5,244 nucleotides of DNA from SAR324 cluster bacterium (GCA_012797725.1 JAAZON010000457.1:1-5244), one strand, 5' to 3'. Shown: positions 1 to 5,244, counted from the stretch's first letter. Numbers and translations: made by a program. Notes: generated from the letters alone by a model not told the origin.

Positions 1-1
1 T

Positions 2-247
2 ATAAAATGGGGGCTCCTCTATGGACTAGTATTATGCAACGCTCGCGCAATGGGCGAATTCGGTGCGGTTTCTGTTGTATCCGGTCATATTCGCGGACTT
101 ACTAACACCCTACCATTGCATATTGAGATTCTTTACAACGAGTATCAGTTTGCTGCCGGTTTTGCGGTAGCCTCACTATTAACAATGCTGGCCCTTTTTA
201 CTTTGTTAATGAAACGCATATTTGAATGGGCAGAGAGAAGAACATAA
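2..247 (+). CDS. cysW: CysW, sulfate/thiosulfate ABC transporter permease, C-terminal part
   Basis: This is the last 81 residues of an inner-membrane permease subunit that, with CysT and CysA, imports sulfate or thiosulfate for cysteine synthesis. The reading frame enters from the left edge, so the start and the EAA loop are outside the window. The stretch '[20 protein letters not shown]' followed by '[17 protein letters not shown]' is strongly characteristic of CysW and separates it from ModB and other relatives. Two hydrophobic segments are visible: roughly residues 4-28 of the fragment, and a final helix around '[19 protein letters not shown]' that ends in a charged cytoplasmic tail. The TAA stop overlaps the next ATG by one base (TAATG), which implies translational coupling to cysA. 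By family convention cysT and a sulfate-binding protein gene would lie upstream. Confidence is high; the exact oxyanion preference (sulfate or thiosulfate) is not readable from this piece. Confidence 0.93.
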   Translation: MKWGLLYGLVLCNARAMGEFGAVSVVSGHIRGLTNTLPLHIEILYNEYQFAAGFAVASLLTMLALFTLLMKRIFEWAERRT

Positions 248-2121
248 TGACGATAGAATTATATCATATTGAAAAGTCTTTCGGAGAAGTCTTGGTTGTG
301 AGCGACTTCTCTCTCTCCATTCAGAATGGAGAGCTTTTTGTGCTTTTGGGAAGCAGTGGAAGCGGAAAAAGCACAATACTGAGACTCATAGCAGGTCTTC
401 TTCTCCCCGATCAAGGAAGCATCGAACTTCATGGAAGAAACGTCACAAATTTACCACCCCAACAAAGAAATACAGGTTTTGTTTTTCAAAATTACGCTAT
501 CTTCCGACATATGAGTGTGCTGGAGAATGTGGCATTTGGACTTCGTGTAAGAGGAGTTCCAAGAGCAAATAGAAAAAAACGTTCTCAGGAACTCCTTGAT
601 CTAGTGGGACTTGCAGGCTTTGAGAAACGCTATCCTTCAGAGCTCTCAGGAGGGCAACGTCAAAGAGTTGCACTTGCAAGGGCGCTTGCATATGAGCCTG
701 AAGTTTTGCTTCTAGACGAGCCCTTTGGAGCACTTGATGCGAGAATCAGATCACAACTGCGCAGGAGCCTCAAAGACATTCAAAGGGAACTTGGAGTGAC
801 TTCCATTCTTGTTACTCACGATCAAGAAGAAGCCTTCGAATTGGCAGATAGAATTGGAATTATTGATAGAGGTAGACTAATTGAGGTTGGAAACGCAGAG
901 AATCTTTATCATCGACCAAAGACAGAATATGCAGCCACTTTTATAGGAGGCGGCAATGTGCTTGTGGGGCGCAATGAAAAGGGAGGGCTTCGTTTGGGGC
1001 ATAACTTACTACCCTTCCCTGAAGGTGCTCCGCCTCATGAAGATGGCGCCCCTGTTCGGGTTCTGTTTAGGCCAGAAAATCTTCGTATTCAAACAAATGA
1101 CTTCGAAAAAAGTCAGCACTTAATCTCACTCGGACAAGGAATCTTAACAGAAAAGACTTTTGCCGGGGCCTATCGACGCCTTCGTTTTTCACTTGAAACC
1201 CTGGAAGGTGCTCGTCCAATATCTCCGGCTCTACGATATGGGCAAAGATATGCAAGTGTTGAAGCAATACTTCCAAACAATACATCAAACATCGAACAAG
1301 AATGGCAAGTGGGTCAGAAATTATGGCTTGGAGTGCCTTCCTTTCACATATTAGATCCAAGCGGACTGAAGCTTCTGATCTGCGTCGATAATGCCGATAT
1401 TAAAAACAAAGCTCTTAAGACTGCTTCTCAAATTGAATCTGCCTCTCATGGCCCAGTCACGGTGCTCATGAGCTGCCCCGAGCACAGCCCTCAAGACCGT
1501 GCCCACCAGAAACTTGAAAGAGCCTGTGCGGAGGCCCAGCTATCAAAGACTGCACGGGTTGAAATGAAAATACGACAGGGAATTCTTAAGAAAGAGATTC
1601 TCAGTGAGGTCCAAGAGCATTTTTATGATCTCGTAGTACTTGCAATAGAATCTTTCAAAAACGACAGAACTTTTGCAGCTTTGGTAGGTCGGCTTCTTCT
1701 TTCTAATCATGTCCCAGTTTTAATAGCCAAGGAGATTCCAAGAGACCTCAAGCAAGTTCTTATATGTATCGCAGCTGATCAGTCAGATACGGCAATTGTG
1801 AGATTTAGTGCAAGGGTTGCTCGTCATACACGCTCGCAAGTTTCAGTGCTTCATGTCCTCAATGATAAGTCTGAAGAAGATGAGGCCAGGGTTTTACGAC
1901 ACGTTGAACAAGCTCGTATGACACTGGAGGCTCACGGTGTAAACGCTGAAAGTCTGATAAAAAACGGCTTGATTATTGACACCATATTGTCAGAGGCTAT
2001 CGAGAGCCAATATGGACTCCTAATAGTCGGAGCTCCTAGACCAAAAGGCGAATCAGATCTGGTGATTCAATTAATTAGGGCCGCAAAAGGGCCAGTAATG
2101 GTAATTCCCTCTGAAGAATAG
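247..2121 (+). CDS. cysA: CysA, sulfate ABC transporter ATPase fused to tandem universal stress protein domains
   Basis: This 624-residue protein is the cytoplasmic ATPase of the sulfate/thiosulfate importer and should energise the CysT/CysW channel. The ATPase is complete: Walker A GSSGSGKST (35-43), Q-loop Gln81, signature LSGGQ (133-137), Walker B VLLLDEP (153-159), D-loop GALD (161-164) and H-loop His191. 'QNYAIFRHMSV' (81-91) is typical of CysA rather than of MalK or PotA. A TOBE-like region follows (about 235-370, with 'FRPENLRI'). Usual CysA proteins stop near 350-365 residues. This one continues with two USP-like alpha/beta domains, about 374-496 ('KLLICVD' to 'VPVLIAKE') and 501-622 ('KQVLICIA' to 'GPVMVIPSEE'). 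Both lack a clean G-x2-G-x9-G(S/T) ATP loop. I chose the ATG at 247 because it overlaps the cysW stop and follows a GA-rich ribosome site; an in-frame ATG at 226 has no such site. The USP assignment is by motif reading; a role as a regulatory tail is inference. Confidence 0.93.
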   Translation: MTIELYHIEKSFGEVLVVSDFSLSIQNGELFVLLGSSGSGKSTILRLIAGLLLPDQGSIELHGRNVTNLPPQQRNTGFVFQNYAIFRHMSVLENVAFGLRVRGVPRANRKKRSQELLDLVGLAGFEKRYPSELSGGQRQRVALARALAYEPEVLLLDEPFGALDARIRSQLRRSLKDIQRELGVTSILVTHDQEEAFELADRIGIIDRGRLIEVGNAENLYHRPKTEYAATFIGGGNVLVGRNEKGGLRLGHNLLPFPEGAPPHEDGAPVRVLFRPENLRIQTNDFEKSQHLISLGQGILTEKTFAGAYRRLRFSLETLEGARPISPALRYGQRYASVEAILPNNTSNIEQEWQVGQKLWLGVPSFHILDPSGLKLLICVDNADIKNKALKTASQIESASHGPVTVLMSCPEHSPQDRAHQKLERACAEAQLSKTARVEMKIRQGILKKEILSEVQEHFYDLVVLAIESFKNDRTFAALVGRLLLSNHVPVLIAKEIPRDLKQVLICIAADQSDTAIVRFSARVARHTRSQVSVLHVLNDKSEEDEARVLRHVEQARMTLEAHGVNAESLIKNGLIIDTILSEAIESQYGLLIVGAPRPKGESDLVIQLIRAAKGPVMVIPSEE

Positions 2122-2181
2122 ACAATTCGTCAAAATTTCGTTATTCAAAAATAAGACTAATGGGTAGTGGTAATAATCCTA

Positions 2182-2199
2182 TGATGCAAAACTGCATCA
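2182..2199. terminator. small hairpin in the convergent intergenic gap (weak terminator candidate)
   Basis: A perfect 7-bp stem, TGATGCA / TGCATCA, closes a 4-base AAAC loop about 60 bp after the cysA stop, with two flanking CC/GG pairs possible across a small bulge. It lies between two convergent genes, where a bidirectional terminator is expected. Neither strand has a T-run after the stem, so intrinsic termination is uncertain. I saw nothing else recognisable in the 246-bp gap (2122-2367): no RNA gene and no convincing small ORF. Confidence 0.25.
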
Positions 2200-2367
2200 G
2201 GTCTATAAAATGTTGATTTAGTATCCCAGTATTCACGAACTAACAAAATAAATCAGCTCTTTAAAGCAAGATAGGTGTCCTCCTTGAATGCCAAAGATTG
2301 ATCCAAGCCAGAACCCCAGGATGATTTCTCAGCTTTTCATAGGATTTGTCGTATTAGACCTCAAACT

Positions 2368-4548
2368 CTAGCTCAAGAAATAACTTGCGCAACTTCGTTT
2401 CCCTATATTACCTGCAGGATCAGTTGCCCTCACACAGTAACGATAGCTTCCACGGCTAAGCAATGCGCGGAACCTGACCCTCCGGATGGAATCCGAAGGG
2501 ATAGGCTCCATAGAAATTCTTATTGATTTAACAGTCCTGGTTCCTTTATAAAATCTTATCCTTTCCTTGCTTCGCCCGGATTCCTCCTGCAAACGATACT
2601 TAATTCTTCCATATTTGTTGTGAACAGCAAAACCCCTAAACGCCCTAACCACAGGAGGCAACAAGTCATCAAAGAAAGCAGTGGCAGTCTGAGTTGGAGT
2701 CATTGTCGACTCCACTGTTGGGCTTGCTTCCGGAAGATTGGTGTTTGCAGGGGTAACAATCGGTGATTCTGTTTCTGTTGGAACTGCTGTAACTGTCGCT
2801 GTGGGCACAGGGGTGCAAGTTTCGGTAGTGCTTGGACCCGAAGTGGCGGTCGCGGTTGGTGTAGCAGATGGGGTCTCTGTCGGCATAGCTGTAGCCATGG
2901 AAGTGGCGGTGGGAGTTGCTATGCTCGTAGGTTCCTCCAGAATTATTACCCCCACTCCATAGTGCAGCATACCTCCATACGTGCCTCCCCAGGTCATCGT
3001 ATGCTCGCTATGATCCCAAGTGTCGTGGATATAAATCGTACTACTGCTGGTATCATATCCATAGCCTAACATCGTATGCCCTTGAACTTGTATAAGGGTT
3101 GGACGGCCAGAATCTATTTCAGCCTGGAAATCTTCAAAGGAAAATCCCTCCACATTACTGTTATATGGAAAAATATATTGGTTGAAATTTGATATTACTG
3201 TATAACCGCGAGCTTCGACAAAAAGACGCATCCCATGGTTGCCATCTCGTCTATGGTAGGATGCCTCAGCCCCTGTATAATCATAGAGAGGTTGGCCATT
3301 TGGATAGTAATAAAAAATCGTTGACCCATCAGAGTTGTTCCAGGTGCTTTGGTTAGTCCCCATATAGTCTCCCACAGCTTCGCCATAAGAGTGCTCGCTC
3401 CATCCATTAGTGATCCACGGATCAGTATCTGTATTTCCGTATGCTATCCAATAGTCATCAACGCTTCCTCTACCTGAACGGCCATCAATTCCATTATGAG
3501 TCGCACTAAGTGGATTCTCACCACTCCCCCATATTGCATTTGTCAAAGGATATAGTCCTCCATCTGTGGGCCCAGTATACATGTCCGGATGAGAACCCCT
3601 GTCATAATAGCCCATCATCATAGCAGCCGACGTAGCCGAGCATCCGTAAGCCCAGTCACTAGCCGGAACTTGACTTAGAACGTTTATCCCACTAGCTGCC
3701 ACATGCACCTCAGGCACAGAACTTAAAAGCGAAAGCTCCAACTCAGCGCTGGGACGACTTTCTCCAGGAGGAGGAAGAGGACTTGGCGGCACCGCTATTT
3801 CATCGATCAAAGCGCCCTCTTCAATCTGGCGCCTTAAATAAGGGTTAATGGCTTCATTAATTAATATACTACAACTCTCATATTCACCTAAGCCCGAAGC
3901 ATTTTCAGCTCTGACTGAAATGAAATAACGACGGCCCAATTCAAGCTTAAGACCTCCCCGCTCTATACTCCTTCGTAATCCAGTAGATCTCCAAGGACTC
4001 AGATCTATACAACCCTCGCAAGTACCAATGGCATATTGATAATCAGTAATAGATTCAATATCTGAACTGCTCCATGAAGCTTTAAGGGTTGTACGCGATG
4101 TTGACTCTGGCTCACAACTAAGCAGAGGCTTTTCAGGAGGGCTGTAACTTAGGGTCTTTAATGACATACTTGACTTTAACAACATGAGCTCTAAACCCTG
4201 ACGATTACTTTTAATCCAATACTTTGTTCCAGGTACTAAAAGAGTAGATTCTGAGGCGTTAGCATCCGGAAGTGCTACAGAGCTTAGTCCACCCTCTTGA
4301 TTCACATAGAGGATCTTATCGCCAATAAACTGATTATCAATGGCGCTGCGAACAGGATATAATGCGTCCTGAAAAGAGATAGCACACTGGCTCCACTCGA
4401 TTTCCGTCTGAACTTGGAATGAATTCCAACCACTATTTAGTGTGAAACTTTGAGCTTCAGTCCGAGATATCACCGACAAAGACATAAAAAGCATAGAGGC
4501 TAAAATGCCAGTCTTAGTGAACTTCGAACAAAGCCAATTGAAACCCAA
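2368..4548 (-). CDS. Exported multidomain C39-like cysteine peptidase with Fn3/Ig-like domains and a Thr/Pro-rich stalk
   Basis: This is probably a secreted or cell-surface cysteine peptidase of 726 residues. Residues 1-32 form a signal peptide: basic N-region, hydrophobic 'GILASMLFMSLSVIS', and likely cleavage at TEA|QS. About 34-128 is a small domain with 'LNSGWNSFQV' and 'PGTKYWIKS'. About 137-228 is fibronectin-III-like ('YQYAIGTCEGC', 'YFISVRAENASGLGEY'). About 278-538 reads as a papain-fold C39-like peptidase: oxyanion Gln293, nucleophile Cys303 in 'YGCSATSAAMMMGYYD', His491 in 'GHTMLGYGYD' and Asp509 in 'IHDTWD'. About 542-624 is a Thr/Pro/Ala stalk, and 627-726 is an Ig-like domain ending 'YRYCVRATDPAGNIGKRSC'. 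There is no sorting signal or transmembrane anchor at the C-terminus. I chose the TTG at 4548 because GGGGGT lies 6 nt upstream and the likely promoter start falls near 4566. A TTG at 4569 and an ATG at 4494 are alternatives; the latter would remove the signal peptide's basic region. The substrate is unknown. Confidence 0.88.
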   Translation of the reverse strand: MGFNWLCSKFTKTGILASMLFMSLSVISRTEAQSFTLNSGWNSFQVQTEIEWSQCAISFQDALYPVRSAIDNQFIGDKILYVNQEGGLSSVALPDANASESTLLVPGTKYWIKSNRQGLELMLLKSSMSLKTLSYSPPEKPLLSCEPESTSRTTLKASWSSSDIESITDYQYAIGTCEGCIDLSPWRSTGLRRSIERGGLKLELGRRYFISVRAENASGLGEYESCSILINEAINPYLRRQIEEGALIDEIAVPPSPLPPPGESRPSAELELSLLSSVPEVHVAASGINVLSQVPASDWAYGCSATSAAMMMGYYDRGSHPDMYTGPTDGGLYPLTNAIWGSGENPLSATHNGIDGRSGRGSVDDYWIAYGNTDTDPWITNGWSEHSYGEAVGDYMGTNQSTWNNSDGSTIFYYYPNGQPLYDYTGAEASYHRRDGNHGMRLFVEARGYTVISNFNQYIFPYNSNVEGFSFEDFQAEIDSGRPTLIQVQGHTMLGYGYDTSSSTIYIHDTWDHSEHTMTWGGTYGGMLHYGVGVIILEEPTSIATPTATSMATAMPTETPSATPTATATSGPSTTETCTPVPTATVTAVPTETESPIVTPANTNLPEASPTVESTMTPTQTATAFFDDLLPPVVRAFRGFAVHNKYGRIKYRLQEESGRSKERIRFYKGTRTVKSIRISMEPIPSDSIRRVRFRALLSRGSYRYCVRATDPAGNIGKRSCASYFLS
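2677..2925 (-). repeat. Low-complexity Thr/Pro-rich stalk-coding repeat
   Basis: These bases encode about 83 residues made mostly of Thr, Pro, Ala, Ser, Val and Glu, with recurring TPTAT, PTET and TPT units, joining the peptidase domain to the C-terminal Ig-like domain. At DNA level there is local duplication: GAAGTGGCGGT occurs at 2840-2850 and 2900-2910, exactly 60 bp (20 codons) apart, which points to in-frame expansion by slippage or unequal recombination. Such linkers are usually extended, and often glycosylated in exported proteins; glycosylation here is inference. The antisense strand is open in one frame over part of this region only because of the repetitive composition. Confidence 0.8.
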
Positions 4549-4554
4549 AGGACT

Positions 4555-4560
4555 ACCCCC
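4555..4560 (-). promoter_or_regulatory. Ribosome binding site deciding the TTG start of the peptidase gene
   Basis: GGGGGT on the minus strand lies 6 nt before the TTG at 4548. It matches the Shine-Dalgarno core GGAGGT with one change that still allows a G-U pair. The upstream TTG at 4569 has only AGGA at 4 nt spacing and sits beside an in-frame stop 6 nt further upstream. The ATG at 4494 has no purine-rich stretch before it. Confidence 0.5.
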
Positions 4561-4572
4561 AGATGACAAAGA

Positions 4573-4578
4573 ATCCTA
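4573..4578 (-). promoter_or_regulatory. Candidate -10 element of the peptidase promoter
   Basis: TAGGAT on the minus strand matches TATAAT at four of six positions and would give a transcription start near 4566. That places the FNR-type palindrome about 42-44 bp upstream, near the class II activator position, and leaves a leader of about 18 nt before the TTG at 4548. No good -35 hexamer is visible where one would be needed, as expected at an activator-dependent promoter. An alternative -10, GATAAA at 4582-4587, would shift the start by about 9 bp. Confidence 0.35.
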
Positions 4579-4602
4579 TGATTTATCGGCATTTTAGAGG
4601 AA

Positions 4603-4616
4603 TTGATTTAGATCAA
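4603..4616. promoter_or_regulatory. FNR-type operator (TTGAT-N4-ATCAA)
   Basis: TTGAT TTAG ATCAA is a perfect match to the palindromic consensus bound by FNR, ANR and related Crp/Fnr-family regulators, which sense oxygen or redox state. It lies 54 bp upstream of the chosen start of the exported peptidase gene and is the only perfect copy I noticed. The position fits activation of that gene when oxygen is low. Which family member binds it is unknown; no regulator gene is in the window. Confidence 0.55.
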
Positions 4617-4664
4617 GGACTGTTTTTCTCAGAGGTGATTGTAAGATGTTGAAGATGCGCGATC

Positions 4665-4955
4665 TAATTGCTCAAAAATTTAAAGAAATATCGACTCTAA
4701 CCTAGCGATTTTCAATTGATGGGCTCTTCTTTCTGGAAAAGAGCCCTCCCCCCTTTCATCGTCTCAGAGATATCGGTACCAAACTCAGAATACCTAAATC
4801 AAACAGATTCGAACAACCGTCCGAGGTCTCTGCAAAAATTCCGGGGAATCTGCCTCTTCGTACAACAGCGACTATCATTAATACGCTGTGTGTAGGAACC
4901 ACGATGACACGTAATTGCTCAAATAAGGGCTTCGCTTCAAATATTTGAGCAATTA
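4665..4955. mobile_element. MITE-like element with 21-bp terminal inverted repeats flanked by TA
   Basis: The left end begins TAATTGCTCAAA (4665-4676), and the right end read inward on the minus strand begins with the same 12 bases (4955-4944). Continuing inward, 19 of the first 21 bases agree, and the match stops sharply outside the TA on both sides. Excluding the TA, the ends are ATTGCTCAAA...TTTGAGCAAT between TA dinucleotides, as expected for IS630/Tc1-mariner-type insertion, which duplicates TA. The 291-bp interior holds no transposase and several inverted repeats: 4721-4746, 4804-4852 (7-bp arms), 4865-4889 (6-bp arms) and 4912-4955. A non-autonomous element moved by a transposase elsewhere is the simplest reading. 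A structured intergenic RNA or chance symmetry remains possible, because only one copy can be seen. Confidence 0.42.
4721..4746. terminator. Strong 8-bp hairpin, possible terminator for minus-strand transcripts
   Basis: GGGCTCTT (4721-4728) pairs perfectly with AAGAGCCC (4739-4746) around a 10-base loop. It lies 9 bp downstream of the stop of the short minus-strand frame at 4756 and upstream of the peptidase promoter, so it could stop transcripts coming from the cysteine-rich gene. No clear T-run follows on the minus strand; the plus strand has only a C-run and TTT. It may equally be an internal fold of the MITE-like element. Confidence 0.35.
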
Positions 4956-4962
4956 TGCTCAT
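4756..4962 (-). CDS. Short open frame of 68 codons, doubtful
   Basis: The frame starts with ATG at 4962, preceded by AAGGA at 4 nt, 18 nt after the stop of the cysteine-rich gene, and it ends just before the hairpin at 4721-4746. I recognise no family in the product; it has a short Val/Ile/Met-rich segment ('VIVVPTHSVLMIVAVV') followed by a basic 'RRGR' patch. Against it, codons 3-17 are made of the two arms of a long inverted repeat, and nearly the whole frame lies inside the MITE-like element. I think it is more likely fortuitous than a real gene. Confidence 0.18.
   Translation of the reverse strand: MSIIAQIFEAKPLFEQLRVIVVPTHSVLMIVAVVRRGRFPGIFAETSDGCSNLFDLGILSLVPISLRR
4910..4957. repeat. 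Long inverted repeat (14 bp perfect, 16 bp with one G-T pair)
   Basis: TAATTGCTCAAATA (4912-4925) is the exact reverse complement of TATTTGAGCAATTA (4942-4955), with a 16-base loop. One G-T and one C-G pair extend the stem to 4910 and 4957. The right arm is also the right terminal repeat of the MITE-like element, and 12 bases of the left arm recur as a direct repeat at 4665-4676. The end motif therefore occurs three times within 300 bp. Transcribed on the minus strand, it would fold 24 nt after the cysteine-rich gene's stop and could act as a 3'-end structure, although no T-run follows. Confidence 0.7.
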
Positions 4963-4980
4963 CTCATCCTTACTACGTGT

Positions 4981-5244
4981 TTAAAATCCCACTCTGTCAT
5001 CAGGGACTGAAGTAGCAGTCTTTTGAGGAGCCACCGTAGAGCATGGCGATGGTAAACATTTTATTAGGCCTACTAATTCCACCGTATCAGTCCTTACGCA
5101 ACTCCAAATTATTTCATTGGACGAACTCTGTAGAGGATACCAATGACAATTGACCGGTGTAGAACTCTGCAACTTGCAAGTAACGTTTGATATGGAATCA
5201 CAATTGGCTCCAAAGACAGGATCTGCCCCTGGACAAAGAGGACA
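4981..5244 (-). CDS. Cysteine-rich protein of unknown function, C-terminal part
   Basis: A frame with no stop enters from the right edge and ends with TAA at 4981, giving 87 residues of a C-terminus. Eight cysteines fall in the first 68 residues (fragment positions 1, 4, 15, 23, 33, 49, 63 and 68), and the fragment begins 'CPLCPG' and contains 'WSC' and 'CLPSPC'. The last 19 residues lack cysteine and are polar. This spacing is typical of disulfide-rich exported proteins, though a signal peptide would lie outside the window. A TTG at 5172 is in frame, but the cysteine pattern continues upstream of it, so I treat the gene as running off the edge. All three plus-strand frames close within about 50 bp of 4984, and the other two minus frames also close inside the region. 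I do not recognise the family. It is in the same orientation as the exported peptidase, about 430 bp upstream of it. Confidence 0.5.
   Translation of the reverse strand, partial: CPLCPGADPVFGANCDSISNVTCKLQSSTPVNCHWYPLQSSSNEIIWSCVRTDTVELVGLIKCLPSPCSTVAPQKTATSVPDDRVGF

Noticed and set aside
226..246. Upstream in-frame ATG that would lengthen CysA by seven residues (MGREKNI)
   Set aside because: It would overlap cysW by 22 bp and has no ribosome site before it. The ATG at 247 gives the usual CysA N-terminus, a TAATG overlap and a GA-rich site upstream.
497..733. Minus-strand open frame of 78 codons inside cysA
   Set aside because: It lies entirely antisense to the conserved ABC ATPase motifs (Q-loop to Walker B) and has no recognisable product.
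1067..1360. Overlapping minus- and plus-strand frames (97 and 64 codons) inside cysA
   Set aside because: Both are shadows of the TOBE-like region of the fusion protein, whose own frame runs unbroken and matches the family.
2253..2300. AAGGAGGA-like sequence on the minus strand (about 2276-2285) that resembles a strong ribosome site
   Set aside because: The TTG that follows at suitable spacing opens a frame that stops after two codons, and no other start is well placed, so it appears to be chance.
2738..2962. Plus-strand 74-codon Val/Gly-rich frame
   Set aside because: It is the antisense of the Thr/Pro stalk; its repetitive Val-Gly composition is a direct product of complementing ACN/CCN codons.
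3195..3407. Minus-strand 70-codon frame inside the peptidase gene
   Set aside because: It is out of frame within the peptidase domain and has no motif of its own.
4665..4955. Integron attC site or CRISPR interpretation of the repeated TAATTGCTCAAA motif
   Set aside because: No RYYYAAC/GTTRRRY pair flanks the fold, and three irregularly spaced copies, one of them inverted, do not make a repeat-spacer array.

Overview
This window comes from a bacterium of moderate GC content (low-to-mid 40s percent by eye). It was probably sampled from the environment, because neither of the two large genes looks like a close match to a well-studied species. The lineage cannot be fixed from the sequence. The secreted modular protein with a Thr/Pro-rich stalk and a 'YRYCVRATDPAGN'-type C-terminal domain resembles proteins of poorly cultured phyla with large exported proteomes, but this is only an impression.

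Layout. Positions 2-2121 on the plus strand hold the 3' end of a sulfate-transporter operon: the C-terminus of the permease CysW, overlapping by one base (TAATG) the ATPase gene cysA. CysA is unusual. After a complete ABC ATPase and TOBE-like region it carries about 250 extra residues that read as two tandem universal stress protein (USP) domains, both with degraded ATP-binding loops. Positions 2122-2367 are a convergent intergenic gap with one small hairpin. Positions 2368-4548 on the minus strand encode a large exported protein: signal peptide, 'GWN...KYWI' domain, fibronectin-III-like domain, C39-like papain-fold cysteine peptidase (Gln, Cys, His and Asp all in place), Thr/Pro stalk, and a C-terminal Ig-like domain.

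The promoter region of the peptidase gene is informative. A perfect FNR-type palindrome (TTGAT-N4-ATCAA, 4603-4616) lies about 42 bp upstream of the likely transcription start, the position of a class II activator. This suggests the secreted peptidase is switched on by an oxygen- or redox-responsive Crp/Fnr-family regulator. Just beyond it, 4665-4955 looks like a 291-bp MITE-like element: its 21-bp ends are inverted copies of each other (19 of 21 identical), both begin at a TA dinucleotide, and the interior is rich in hairpins. On the far right (4981-5244, minus strand) is the 3' end of a probable cysteine-rich protein gene that runs off the window.

How the parts relate: cysWA is a housekeeping assimilatory transport unit with a possible built-in stress or nucleotide regulatory module. 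The minus-strand genes are separate and appear to make exported proteins. No link between the two groups is shown beyond convergent adjacency.
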